Origin: an uncultured Thermomicrobiales bacterium
Lineage (GTDB): Bacteria > Chloroflexota > Chloroflexia > Thermomicrobiales > Thermomicrobiaceae
Reading direction: 5' to 3'
Assembly (NCBI GenBank): GCA_937891245.1
Contig: CALAGB010000046.1
Location: 1-24,035, forward strand
DNA: 24,035 nucleotides
Shown: piece after piece, positions 1 to 8,566 of the stretch
Position numbering within the stretch: the stretch's first letter is position 1
Layout: the number at the start of each line of letters is the position of its first letter
Made by a program: the position numbers and the translations under genes
The notes under the pieces: generated by a model
What the model was told of the DNA's origin: nothing
The model's database searches: none
What the model saw: the letters and a program-made list of their open reading frames with translations, nothing else

Positions 1-632
1 ATCTCTTTGATCGGGCTCAGGTTCGCAGTCGTCAGTGGAATGATCAGCGGCAGCCTGGTCAAGTGCATGGCCGGCTTCACGTCGCCGCGCAACAGCCGTG
101 GAATGATCTCGATCGCCTCCTGGCCCCGATCGTAGAAATCGGTATGCGGGTACTGATGCACTCCGAAGAGTGCATCGGAGTAATCGAGCATCTGCTGCGC
201 CATGTTGCCATGCAGGTCAAGCGTGACGACGATCGGGATATCTGGACCGATGAGTTCACGAATATCTTTCAGGAGCGCGCCCTCGATGTCATCGATCCCC
301 TCAGCGACCCCTGCACCATGCAGGCGGAGACAGAGGGCGTCGATGTCACCCGCCTCGCGGATGCCGCTGAGCAGGAGAGCTCGTGTTTCTTCGTATGCAG
401 CGCGCGATATTGTTGCCGAGGGCGGTGCGGTCGTGTAGAAGGTCGGGACAAGCTCGATCCCCATGCGCTCGACGTTCTCAATCAGCGCGCCGAAATTGTC
501 GTGCACACCGCGATGCCGTTCGATGATCTCGTCACCAATGCTCCACTCGCGACCCTTGAAGTCTGAGACCTCCGTGAAGCCGCTGCGAAACGTGTTGGTT
601 TCGTGGCTGATACCGCCGGTCAGAACCCGCAT
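1..632 (-). CDS. M81 family metallopeptidase (MlrC-like), C-terminus cut by window edge
   Basis: The first 210 residues are visible; the C-terminal part lies beyond position 1. They match the MlrC/DUF1485 N-terminal domain: a GGISHETNTF opening (residues 6-15), LHGAG (104-108), TLDLHGNM (137-144) and YPHTDFYDRG (161-170). The His and Asp residues in these motifs are the family's expected zinc ligands. Family members are zinc peptidases or amidohydrolases; MlrC itself degrades linearised microcystin, but most homologues have unknown substrates. The ATG at 632 is preceded by an AGAGGGG ribosome binding site. The gene begins 30 bp after the DppC-like permease and is the last visible member of the GntR-importer operon, so it probably cleaves what the transporter brings in. 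The family is certain; the substrate is not. Confidence 0.9.
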   Translation of the reverse strand, partial: MRVLTGGISHETNTFRSGFTEVSDFKGREWSIGDEIIERHRGVHDNFGALIENVERMGIELVPTFYTTAPPSATISRAAYEETRALLLSGIREAGDIDALCLRLHGAGVAEGIDDIEGALLKDIRELIGPDIPIVVTLDLHGNMAQQMLDYSDALFGVHQYPHTDFYDRGQEAIEIIPRLLRGDVKPAMHLTRLPLIIPLTTANLSPIKE

Positions 633-662
633 TGATCGCCCCTCTTCGCGCTGCCGATTGTC

Positions 663-1559
663 CTATCCGCGCAGCAACTGCGGGTCGAGCGCGTCGCGCA
701 GCGCGTCGCCGATGAAGTTGTACGCTAGCACGGTGAGCAGAATGCAGATGCCCGGGTAGACGGCCATCAGTGGATCGGCGAAGACATACGCCTGCGAGTT
801 GCTCAGCATCGCGCCCCAGTCAGATGTCGGCGGGCGGATGCCGAGCCCCAGATAGCTGAGCGCCGATTCGAGCAAGATGGCACCGGCCACGCCGAGCGTC
901 GCCGCCACGATGATCGATGACAGCGCATGCGGCATGATGTGCCGGATCAGGATGCGGACATTCGGTACGCCGATCGAGCGGGCGGCCAGGACGAAATCCT
1001 GATCGCGAAAGCGGATGACCTCGGCGCGCACGAGCCGCGCGACACCCATCCAGGTCGAGACGCCGATGACGATCACGATATTTTGAAAGCTTGAACCGAA
1101 GACGGCGACGACGATCAAGACGAGGAAAAAGTACGGTATCGCCATCATGCCGTCGGTAAATCGCATCAGAATGCTGTCGGGGATGCCGCTGAAGTAACCG
1201 CTTACGCCGCCAATTAGCGATCCGATGGCGACCGCGATCGCCATGGCGATTAACCCCACCGTCATCGAGACGCGCGACCCGACAATAACGCGCGAGAGGA
1301 CATCGCGGCCATCCTCATCGGTACCGAGCAGATGCCGCGCGGAAGGTCGCGCATTGGTGGCCGAGATGTCGACCTCATTCGGGTTATAGGGCGCGATCGC
1401 CGTCGCGAAGATCGCCACCAGGTACATAGCAATGAGGAAGATGGCGGAGATAACGGCCACCCGATTCGAGCGAAACTGTCGCCAGGCGAGCGATTTCCAG
1501 GAGCGTGAGGTTCGCTCTTTGGTTATCGTCGCCTCCCACTGCGTGGCTTCTGTTGCCAT
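663..1559 (-). CDS. ABC transporter permease, DppC/OppC type
   Basis: Inner-membrane permease of a peptide-type ABC importer (binding-protein-dependent transport family), 298 aa. It has one N-terminal helix near residues 29-52, the OppC-type segment containing LGTDEDGRD, then a five-helix core. The cytoplasmic EAA loop that contacts the ATPase is seen around AARSIGVPNVRILIRHIMPH. The reading frame is open back to 1604, but that would overlap the upstream permease. The ATG at 1559 lies 10 bp after that gene's stop codon and has an AGGCAGG-like ribosome binding site, so I chose it. It pairs with the DppB-like gene. No DppD/DppF ATPase is present in the window. Confidence 0.93.
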   Translation of the reverse strand: MATEATQWEATITKERTSRSWKSLAWRQFRSNRVAVISAIFLIAMYLVAIFATAIAPYNPNEVDISATNARPSARHLLGTDEDGRDVLSRVIVGSRVSMTVGLIAMAIAVAIGSLIGGVSGYFSGIPDSILMRFTDGMMAIPYFFLVLIVVAVFGSSFQNIVIVIGVSTWMGVARLVRAEVIRFRDQDFVLAARSIGVPNVRILIRHIMPHALSSIIVAATLGVAGAILLESALSYLGLGIRPPTSDWGAMLSNSQAYVFADPLMAVYPGICILLTVLAYNFIGDALRDALDPQLLRG

Positions 1560-1569
1560 CGTTGCCTGC

Positions 1570-2517
1570 CTAATCCAATCGTATTCGTGGGTCGAGAACC
1601 CCATACAGCAAGTCGGTCAACAGATTGCTGAAAACGACGATGACCGCGACGGTCAGCGTAGCTCCGAGGACAACCGGGTAGTCACGAGTATCGGCGGCGT
1701 TTACCGCGAGCAAACCCATACCGGGCCAGGCAAAAACCGTCTCGGTGATCGCTGCCCCAGCGACCGCGTTCGGGAGAAAGACCCCGATAATCGTGATGAC
1801 CGGGATCATGGCGTTACGCAGCGCGTGCCGGTAGATGACCGTTCGTGATTCCAGTCCTTTGGCGCGGGCGGTTCGGATATAGTCTTGCCCGAGCACATCG
1901 ATCATGGCCGAGCGGGTGTAGCGCGTGAGCGTGGCGAGGTTGAGCACGAGGAGCGTCACGACCGGCAGGACGAGATGCTTGATCCGGTCGACCAGTGAGA
2001 ACGACTCGCCGACGGTAAACATGTTGCCGGAGGGCAGAACATGCAGCTCGACCGAGAAGATGATGATGAGAATGATGGCGAGCCAGAAGACCGGCACCGA
2101 TACCCCGAGAAAGGCAAAGCCGGTGAGCGCCCGATCGAGCACGGAATTGCGGCGAATGGCGCTGGCGATGCCGAGGGGAATGGAGACGATCACGGAGAGC
2201 AGCAGCGATAACCCGCCAAGGAGAAGGGTATTGGGCAAGCGATCACGCAGGAGCGTGGAGACCGGCGTCAGCGTGCTGTAGCTCGTGCCGAGATTCCCCT
2301 GCAATACGTTTCGCATCCAGCGAACGTATTGCACAGGGATTGAATCGTTCAGGCCAAGGTTCTCCTTGATCTGCGCGACTTCATCGCGATTCAGTTCCGG
2401 GCTCGTCAACAACGCTGGACCGCCCGGCGCGGCGTGGATTAGGAAGAACGTGACCAGGCTCACGATGAAAAGGACGAGCACGCCTTGCAGTAAGCGGCGT
2501 ATCACGTACGAAATCAT
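1570..2517 (-). CDS. ABC transporter permease, DppB/OppB type
   Basis: Inner-membrane permease of a peptide or nickel-type importer, 315 aa, the normal length for the family. It begins with the typical RRLLQG sequence and first helix, followed by a periplasmic segment with PGGPA, and then the core helices. The EAA loop is near AKGLESRTVIYRHALRNAMI. The C-terminus carries the usual DLLYGVLDPRIRL ending of DppB proteins. It is 54 bp downstream of the substrate-binding protein and 10 bp upstream of the second permease, which is the usual SBP-B-C order. Substrate cannot be read from the permeases; peptides are likely from the family and from the adjoining M81 hydrolase. Confidence 0.94.
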   Translation of the reverse strand: MISYVIRRLLQGVLVLFIVSLVTFFLIHAAPGGPALLTSPELNRDEVAQIKENLGLNDSIPVQYVRWMRNVLQGNLGTSYSTLTPVSTLLRDRLPNTLLLGGLSLLLSVIVSIPLGIASAIRRNSVLDRALTGFAFLGVSVPVFWLAIILIIIFSVELHVLPSGNMFTVGESFSLVDRIKHLVLPVVTLLVLNLATLTRYTRSAMIDVLGQDYIRTARAKGLESRTVIYRHALRNAMIPVITIIGVFLPNAVAGAAITETVFAWPGMGLLAVNAADTRDYPVVLGATLTVAVIVVFSNLLTDLLYGVLDPRIRLD

Positions 2518-2571
2518 GTTAGTCCGATCCCCATTGAGGCGATCGTCGCCGCGGCCGAGTGGTCTCGCGCA

Positions 2572-4359
2572 TTAGGCCTTTCCGATCCAGACCTTGCTCA
2601 TCCAGGTCAGCGCGTCGCGGTAGCCCATCAATGGCAGATTCTGGGTCTTAGTGCTGACCGCCTGCACTTCTTGCTCGTAGTAGAGAAAGATGAGCGGCAG
2701 ATCCGTCGCGAGCAGCTCCTGGAGCTGTTGGTACAGCTCGACCCGCTTGGCGTGATCTCCCTCGGATCGCGCCTTCTCCACCAGGTCATCGACATCCGGA
2801 TTGCTGTAGGCCCAGTCATTCGCCTTTGACTGGCTCTGGTAGTGATCGTATTGATCAGGATCCGGCGGCGTGATCCAGTAGGAACGAAGGAGGTCCCATT
2901 GGAACGCAAGTTCCTTCGTGTTGTTCTCGGTCCAGCTGACGATGTCGAGCTTGCAATCAATACCGATCTTCTGGAACTGCTGCTGAGCGTAGACCATATC
3001 GGCTTTGAAAACCGGGAAGATATTGGCACCAAGGAACGAGACCGTGAATTTCTCGCCCTTGTCGTTGACGCGAATACCGTCTGATCCCTTTTTCCAGCCG
3101 GCCTCGTCGAGCAGGGAATTGGCCTTGTCGAGGTCCTGGGGATACGGCTCCGGAATCTCCTTGTAGTAGTCGCCGAGCAACGGATTGATCGGACCGTTGG
3201 CGACTTCGCCATACCCCTTCAGGAAGCTCTTGAGCATTGCCGGCTTGTCCAGCGCCATGGCGAATGCCTGCCGGACGCGGATATCGTGAAAGCGCTCCTG
3301 CTTCCAGTTGAAGGCGATATAGTCGTAATAGACCTGCGGCGCCTGCCGCACCACCACATTGTCTTTGCCCTTGAGCGAATCGACCTGGCTGGTGTCGATC
3401 GGCGTGAAATCGAGTTCGCCGGAGAGGATCTGGGCGACCCGTGTATTGCCGTCCGGAATCACCTTGAAGACGATGCCGTCCAGGTTGGGCGCGCCATCAA
3501 AATAGTCGGTGTTGGCTTCGACCTCAAGGAAGGTTCCGGCCGATGCCTGCTTGAACTTGAACGGCCCGGACCCGACCGGATTCTTCAGGAAATCGCTTGG
3601 CTGATTGAGGTCTTTTCCTTCGAGCAGATGCTTCGGCACGATACAGCGGTTGTAGCCGAGCATGACCGGCAGCGGGGCGTACGGTGACTTCAGCACGAAC
3701 TTCACCGTCTTCTCGTCGACTACCTGCACTTCGCTGATCGTGCTGATCGGCCCACGGCTCCAGACATTCACGTTGGGATCAAGGGCGGTGTCGTACGTGA
3801 ACTTGACGTCGTCGGCGGTGAGTGGTGTGCCATCGTGCCATGTGACGCCGCTCTTCAACGTGAAGGTGTATTCGGTCACGTCGTCGTTCGCGGTCCAGGA
3901 CTCGGCCAGGTCGGGAACGACCTGAATCGCGTTGTCTTTGACCTCATAGCGGGTCAGGTTGTTGTACATCGTCTTGCAAACGAGGATGTCGGGCAAGGCG
4001 TTGGGGAAGGTGACCGGATAGGGAACCGGGTCGGACTGGATCGCCATGCGCCAGGTGCCGCCCTTTTGCGGCGTGCCGCCGCTCGCGGTGCTCGTTGTGC
4101 CGGTTGCTGCGGCGGCGCTGGTTGCCGGTGTCGCCCCGCTGTTTCCGCTTCCGGATGTTGTTGTGGAGGCTGAGCCGCTGCTTGAACTCGTACTGGCGCT
4201 GGTCGCGGTCTCTGATCCGCTGCTTCCGCACGCGGCGAGTAAGCTCGCGCCGGCTGCGGCAACACCGCCAAACGCTGCGTAGCGCAAGAATTCGCGACGC
4301 GAGACATGTACTCCGGAGCAACGTAGCTCCTCGATGATCTGGCTAATCGCCATCTCCAT
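2572..4359 (-). CDS. ABC transporter substrate-binding lipoprotein (SBP_bac_5)
   Basis: Extracytoplasmic solute-binding protein of the peptide/nickel family 5, 595 aa from this start. Residues 20-25 (SRREFL) form a twin-arginine motif, followed by a hydrophobic stretch and an LAAC lipobox with Cys44, so it is probably exported folded by Tat and lipid-anchored. Residues 45-100 are a Ser/Thr/Ala/Gly linker, then the binding domain with the family's VPDLAESWT and FTLKSGVTWHDGTPLTADDV signatures. The frame stays open to 4416, but that start overlaps the GntR gene. The ATG at 4359 has a strong GGGAGGAG site. It lies 46 bp after the GntR gene, so co-transcription is likely. The charged leader before the Tat motif is long but not unusual. 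Confidence 0.95.
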   Translation of the reverse strand: MEMAISQIIEELRCSGVHVSRREFLRYAAFGGVAAAGASLLAACGSSGSETATSASTSSSSGSASTTTSGSGNSGATPATSAAAATGTTSTASGGTPQKGGTWRMAIQSDPVPYPVTFPNALPDILVCKTMYNNLTRYEVKDNAIQVVPDLAESWTANDDVTEYTFTLKSGVTWHDGTPLTADDVKFTYDTALDPNVNVWSRGPISTISEVQVVDEKTVKFVLKSPYAPLPVMLGYNRCIVPKHLLEGKDLNQPSDFLKNPVGSGPFKFKQASAGTFLEVEANTDYFDGAPNLDGIVFKVIPDGNTRVAQILSGELDFTPIDTSQVDSLKGKDNVVVRQAPQVYYDYIAFNWKQERFHDIRVRQAFAMALDKPAMLKSFLKGYGEVANGPINPLLGDYYKEIPEPYPQDLDKANSLLDEAGWKKGSDGIRVNDKGEKFTVSFLGANIFPVFKADMVYAQQQFQKIGIDCKLDIVSWTENNTKELAFQWDLLRSYWITPPDPDQYDHYQSQSKANDWAYSNPDVDDLVEKARSEGDHAKRVELYQQLQELLATDLPLIFLYYEQEVQAVSTKTQNLPLMGYRDALTWMSKVWIGKA

Positions 4360-4405
4360 TGATGGTTCTCCTCCCTTTTCGCCAAACATCAACTGCTGTG
4401 TGGAT

Positions 4406-5098
4406 TTATTTGCCAAACGTCGCCGGTTGCGCTACCTCCTCATTCGTGGCGCCGAGCGGCGCAAGAATATGGTGTGCGACGGCTGCTTCGGCGGCGGCGA
4501 CATCGCGATCCCGGACCGCGGTCAGAATTGCGGCGTGCTCGCATAAGATCGCGCCCGGTCGACCGGGAATGTTATCGAGCGTCTGTCGCGTGATGGTGAG
4601 AAGGTCGTGAGCGCGTGAGACGGCGTCGAGGATCATCGGATTCCCCGCCTGCCTCGCCATCTCGAGATGGAATGCGCGATTGAGGCCCATGAACGCGCCG
4701 AAATCGTGGCAGTTCCCCTGCGCGGTCACCAGCGCGCTGAGTGTCTGCGAGAGTTCTTCCAGCGTCGCAAACCCACCCTCGGGCATGCCGCAGGACGCCA
4801 GTGTTCGCGCAACGTGTCCTTCGACCGCGATCCGAAACTCGGCGAGTTGCCGCGCCTCATCGGCAAGAATCTGCCGAATCTGAATCCGTCCGCGACTGAC
4901 CACCACCAGCCCCTCACCGGAGAGGCGTGAGATGGCGTGTCGAATCGGTGTACGTGAAACCACCAGCGCCTCGGCCAGCCAGGTTTCGGTAATTGTCTGG
5001 CCAGGCAGCAGGCGGTTACTCAGGACGAGATCTTTGATATGGCGATAGGTGCGATCTGCCAGCGACCGCGAACGCGGTACTGGAGCTATTTCAGCCAC
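4406..5098 (-). CDS. GntR family transcriptional regulator, FCD (FadR) subfamily
   Basis: Predicted 230-aa DNA-binding regulator. An N-terminal winged helix (about residues 11-70, including VSRTPIRHAISRLSGEGLV) is followed by an all-helical FCD ligand domain (about 80-215). FCD proteins often bind a metal through an Asp and three His. Here His144, His188 and a His at 209/210 are present, but the usual Asp of the DxxFH motif is Asn140. The frame extends to a GTG at 5188, giving 260 aa. That extension contains a promoter and a palindrome, so I place the start at GTG 5098, preceded by a GGGGGA site. This gives the usual family length. It heads the importer/M81 operon and probably regulates it together with itself. 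Confidence 0.92.
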   Translation of the reverse strand: MAEIAPVPRSRSLADRTYRHIKDLVLSNRLLPGQTITETWLAEALVVSRTPIRHAISRLSGEGLVVVSRGRIQIRQILADEARQLAEFRIAVEGHVARTLASCGMPEGGFATLEELSQTLSALVTAQGNCHDFGAFMGLNRAFHLEMARQAGNPMILDAVSRAHDLLTITRQTLDNIPGRPGAILCEHAAILTAVRDRDVAAAEAAVAHHILAPLGATNEEVAQPATFGK

Positions 5099-5142
5099 GC
5101 GTTTTGTCCCCCACAACGTCGCTGACGAATTTGATGAATCCA

Positions 5143-5162
5143 GTACTCTGGATCCAGAATAC
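5143..5162. promoter_or_regulatory. Candidate GntR operator (palindrome)
   Basis: GTACTCTGGATCCAGAATAC is a 20-bp dyad with 9 of 10 pairs matching and a perfect 12-bp core (5147-5158). It overlaps the -10 box and the expected transcription start of the GntR promoter. FCD-type GntR proteins commonly bind short palindromes at their own promoters, so autoregulation is likely. Binding itself is inferred. Confidence 0.6.
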
Positions 5163-5184
5163 ACACCTCCTGCATATACGTCAA
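5156..5184 (-). promoter_or_regulatory. Sigma70-like promoter of the GntR-importer operon
   Basis: On the minus strand, TTGACG (5184-5179) and TATTCT (5161-5156) are separated by 17 bases. Transcription would begin near 5149, leaving about 50 nt of leader before GTG 5098. The promoter lies inside the longest open frame of the regulator, which argues for the shorter protein. Confidence 0.6.
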
Positions 5185-5226
5185 GCACAAAGCAACGACA
5201 TCACTGCCGTCGCGTTATGCAACCCG

Positions 5227-6954
5227 CTACGAGATGATGGCCAGCGTTGCTTCGATCGTTCGGCGCGCTTCGTTCAGCGAAAAGCGCAAGCGATTCAGCT
5301 CGCGCCGTAACGACGTCAGTGCCAACTGCCGTTCATCGCTCTGCTCCGGCAGGTTCGACAGCGTCGCTGCTGGTCGCAGGCCGGGGAGCGCTGGTGAGCC
5401 GAGCGCCGGATCCTGAACAAACTGACCGTTTTGCGTGTAGTTGACCGGGATGAGCAGCCGGCTGATGTGCATCTGACAGCGGTTGATCTGCTCGGCTTGC
5501 TCGGCCGTAACCGGTTGCTGCGCACGCGCGTCCAACGCTTCCGTCGCCCGGCGTAACGCGTCGACGTCACGCTGTGCGGATGAGAGGTCGAACGTATTGC
5601 TGGCTGCCGTAGCGATATCGTTGAGCGCCGTGCGAATCTCGTCAACGGCGGCCGACTGCGTAATCGGTAGCAGCGTCGCGGTGGCGTACTGATAGACGGC
5701 GGCGAGCAGTACACAGGCGTCGCGCTGGAGATTGTCCGGGTCGAGTTTGTCCATCGTGTCGTCCGGCGTGTGCCACCACCAGCCGAAGACGCCGCTCAGA
5801 TCTTTTCGCCGTTCGTCGACGTCGGCCTGACGAAAGATATCGCCGCCGACTGACGGGATACCGACCCCCCAGAACGACTGATCGCCGCCGCGACCGATCC
5901 GCTGGTATGGCAGGGCCTCGCCATAGAGCTGCTGGAAGAGATCGCGACTGGCTGGATACGTCTCGGCCATGCCGCCGATCGGCATCAGCTTCGTCGCGCC
6001 AACCGCACCCGGTGAATCGATATTGACGTGCGCCACGCACTGATCGTGCAGTTCCTGCCAGAAGGCGTCGGCGTACCAGGCCGAGGTAGCGTAGCGCCCA
6101 TGCGAGTGTCCGGACCAGAAGGCGACATGCACGCCGCGCCGCAACAGATCGCGGTGCGCGGCCAGTACACGCGCGCTTTCGATCATAGCCGCGTTCGCGC
6201 TGCCGTTATCCATCGCGCCGTAATACCAGGAATCGATATGGCCGCTCAGCAGCACATAGTCGTCAGCGCCGGTCGGTGCGTCGAGCTTCGCCACCAGTAC
6301 CGGCAACGGCCGCCAGCCGGTGTCGACCTCCGTCACGACGCGGGCTTCGGTTGCGCCCTGCTCGATCTGCTCCTTGATGCGCTGGCCCGTCTCGCCATCG
6401 ACCGAGATGTGCGGGATGGTTGGTAGGTTGTCGATGTTTTGCGGGTTCGGATTCCCCCAGACGGGCGAGACGATCATGTCGTGAACTTCAAACGCGTTGA
6501 CGTTGATCATGCCAATGACACCGGCACGTTCGGCTGGCCCGACCTTCGCTGGCCCGGCCAGTCCGTCGGTGACGGCGATCTTGCCGCGGACATCCTTACC
6601 GGCATACTCGGCATCGGTTCCGCGTCCGACATAGACGAGTTCGCCGGTCACGCCGTCCGGACCAGTGCTCGTCGAGAACGAATGCGTAATCGTATGTCCG
6701 CCTGTCGCGTTCCCGTCGATCGTCAGCGAGGCCGCGATCGGCAGGCTGACGTAGCAGAGCGGATTGTGACGAGCCGTCTCAAAGCCGAAGCCTCGTAGTG
6801 TCTCCTCGGCGTAATCGAAGGCACGTCGCTCGTCACCGGAGCCGGAAAGCCGCTCCCATTGCGCGATCGTGCCGGTGTATTCCATCAGGCGCTCGGCCGA
6901 GACTTCCGGGAAGAGTTTTTCGACCGCCGTCTTGAGGGCTGTTACGTCGCTCAT
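5227..6954 (-). CDS. M28 family peptidase with PA-like domain and altered active site
   Basis: 575 aa, no signal peptide seen. A PA-like domain (about 95-190) is inserted before the M28 catalytic domain (about 225-425). Likely zinc ligands are visible: His239 in SGHIDS, Asp249 in GAMDNGS, Asp313 in NIDSPG and His395 in WWWHTPDDT. The segment that normally reads FW-x-x-EE-x-G-L, giving the catalytic Glu and a metal-binding Glu, reads FWSGHSHGR (279-287). Both Glu are therefore missing, while the rest of the fold is intact. A helical C-terminal region (430-575) resembles the dimerisation part of larger M28 proteins. The ATG at 6954 has a GGAGAAAGAG site and lies 26 bp after the CapA-like gene. 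It may be an aminopeptidase-like enzyme with altered chemistry or a non-peptidase homologue. Confidence 0.88.
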   Translation of the reverse strand: MSDVTALKTAVEKLFPEVSAERLMEYTGTIAQWERLSGSGDERRAFDYAEETLRGFGFETARHNPLCYVSLPIAASLTIDGNATGGHTITHSFSTSTGPDGVTGELVYVGRGTDAEYAGKDVRGKIAVTDGLAGPAKVGPAERAGVIGMINVNAFEVHDMIVSPVWGNPNPQNIDNLPTIPHISVDGETGQRIKEQIEQGATEARVVTEVDTGWRPLPVLVAKLDAPTGADDYVLLSGHIDSWYYGAMDNGSANAAMIESARVLAAHRDLLRRGVHVAFWSGHSHGRYATSAWYADAFWQELHDQCVAHVNIDSPGAVGATKLMPIGGMAETYPASRDLFQQLYGEALPYQRIGRGGDQSFWGVGIPSVGGDIFRQADVDERRKDLSGVFGWWWHTPDDTMDKLDPDNLQRDACVLLAAVYQYATATLLPITQSAAVDEIRTALNDIATAASNTFDLSSAQRDVDALRRATEALDARAQQPVTAEQAEQINRCQMHISRLLIPVNYTQNGQFVQDPALGSPALPGLRPAATLSNLPEQSDERQLALTSLRRELNRLRFSLNEARRTIEATLAIIS

Positions 6955-6980
6955 ATCGCACTCTTTCTCCTTGGTCTGCT

Positions 6981-8297
6981 TCAGCCCAACTCCACCTCGG
7001 CTCGGTCGCCATCAATGCGGAGACGGGTGCCGTAGGGCTCGGAGAGGGGGGCGAAGCGATGGAGAATGGCGTTGCCGTGCTCACCCTGGGCGAGATGCGG
7101 CAGCCCGCGCCGGAAGGCCGGTTCGCCGTAGCCGAGCGCGATCGGAATGAGCTCGAGGCGCTGCAACGTTGTGCCGTCGTAGTGACAGAGCGGGACGACG
7201 CTTTCCCAGTAGCGTGGGTCGGCCGAAAAACCGATCTTGCCGTTCTGCTCGCGTGCGGCGAAGAGTTCGCCCGGCGTCTTGCCCTGCTCGACACGGAAGC
7301 GATTGTAGGCGTCGGCCGGCAGCTTGTGGACGAGGTGATTCAGAGCGATGAAGTTGCCGAGGCTGTAGAAGATCGGCTTGCCCTGATACATCTCCATGCC
7401 ACGGAGCAGGTGCGGGCCGGTTCCGACGACCAGATCGGCGCCTTCGTCGATCATGCGATGGGCGAAGGCGGGGATGAAGCCGGCCGGATCTTCGACGTTG
7501 TCGCCCGCTTCGTGCGCGTGGAAGCTCATGAGCACGAAATCGGCACGGGCGCGCGCTTCATGCAGCCACTTGGCGATCGCATCGCTGTCGATGGTGCGCG
7601 GCGTTGTCTGCACGCCGGCCGTCTCGGCGACGCGGAAATTGTTGCCGAGGAAAGGGAAGATCTCCGGATCATCGGGCGGGAAGCCGAAGCCGAGCTGAAG
7701 CGACTCACGGCGGGTGGCGTCGATCCCGGTCTCCTCGGCGATCCGGCGTAGGACGGCCATCTCTTCTTCGGTGATCTCGTACACGCGATCGTAGCGGAGC
7801 GGGTTGAGTCCCGGCCGCCCCTGCATCTGCGTATTCTGATCGCCCGCCTGCTGACCGGAAGAGAAGGTCGCGCAGCAGGAGAGGAGCGCCAGGACGCCGG
7901 CCGAATGATCGAGATAGACCGGCATCCGTGCTTCGTCCAGATTGCGGCCCAGCCCGGCGTAGGCGAGTCCCTTCTGCTCGAGCACCTCCATCGTCGCCAA
8001 CAAGCCCTCGATGTGATAGTCGAGCGCGTGGTTCGTGGCCGCCGAAACCATATCGAAACCGATGTCGATCAGTTCATCCACAACACCCGAGCGCGCCGCC
8101 AGGTGTGTGCCGCCGGTATCGGCACCGGGGTAGCCGCGAAAGTCGTTCGGCAGGACTTCGAGATTGGTGTACGCCAGATCGGCGTTCTTCACCAGTTCGC
8201 GCAAGGCCTGTGTCGGCTCGTCCGCGGTTCTCAGCGCTCCGCGCGTAATCATACTGTCGCCACTCAAGAGCAACGAAAAGCCTTGTTCATTCGCCAT
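6981..8297 (-). CDS. CapA family metallophosphatase-like protein (PGA_cap)
   Basis: 438 aa. The calcineurin-like CapA signatures are in order: SGDSM (12-16), TNLEV (44-48), ATNHALDY (87-94), SFHAHE (258-263), GTGPHLLRG (292-300) and YSLGNF (311-316). The metal ligands Asp14, Asn89/His90, His260/His262 and His296 are therefore retained. CapA/PgsA proteins take part in poly-gamma-glutamate synthesis or release, but most homologues are uncharacterised. This one has no signal peptide or membrane anchor, unlike the classical membrane-bound CapA, so it is probably cytoplasmic. It also has an insertion (about 145-235) between the NH and HAHE motifs. It is the first gene of a two-gene unit with the M28 protein. 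No other capsule genes (PgsB/C) are present, so capsule synthesis is unlikely. Confidence 0.88.
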   Translation of the reverse strand: MANEQGFSLLLSGDSMITRGALRTADEPTQALRELVKNADLAYTNLEVLPNDFRGYPGADTGGTHLAARSGVVDELIDIGFDMVSAATNHALDYHIEGLLATMEVLEQKGLAYAGLGRNLDEARMPVYLDHSAGVLALLSCCATFSSGQQAGDQNTQMQGRPGLNPLRYDRVYEITEEEMAVLRRIAEETGIDATRRESLQLGFGFPPDDPEIFPFLGNNFRVAETAGVQTTPRTIDSDAIAKWLHEARARADFVLMSFHAHEAGDNVEDPAGFIPAFAHRMIDEGADLVVGTGPHLLRGMEMYQGKPIFYSLGNFIALNHLVHKLPADAYNRFRVEQGKTPGELFAAREQNGKIGFSADPRYWESVVPLCHYDGTTLQRLELIPIALGYGEPAFRRGLPHLAQGEHGNAILHRFAPLSEPYGTRLRIDGDRAEVELG

Positions 8298-8338
8298 AGC
8301 CCATTCCCCTTCCTCTCTTGCTTACGCCTCGCTCATAT

Positions 8339-8350
8339 ATGTGAACACAT
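8339..8350. promoter_or_regulatory. Palindrome upstream of the CapA-like gene
   Basis: ATGTGAACACAT is a 12-bp dyad in an AT-rich patch 42 bp upstream of the CapA-like start codon. The position suits an operator, but I could not define a convincing -35/-10 pair beside it, so this is a weak call. Confidence 0.25.
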
Positions 8351-8566
8351 TGCATACATACGCCATTGGTCGCCACACACCGAACATATCGCCCAGGTTC
8401 CGCCTAGCATAGTCGATTGCGGGTGAGAGGGGAACCATGAAGAGAGTTGTGCGAGCTTCATCTCAACAGATGCATGACGTAACCTCTGTCGAACGATGAT
8501 GTGACGTCCTGATGAATCTCGTGGGCGCCCGACCGACGACCGGCGATACCTGGCCGAGTTATGAAG

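Noticed and set aside
4406..5188. 260-aa form of the GntR regulator
   Set aside because: The extra 30 residues overlap a good promoter and operator and do not look like a GntR N-terminus; GTG 5098 gives the usual length.
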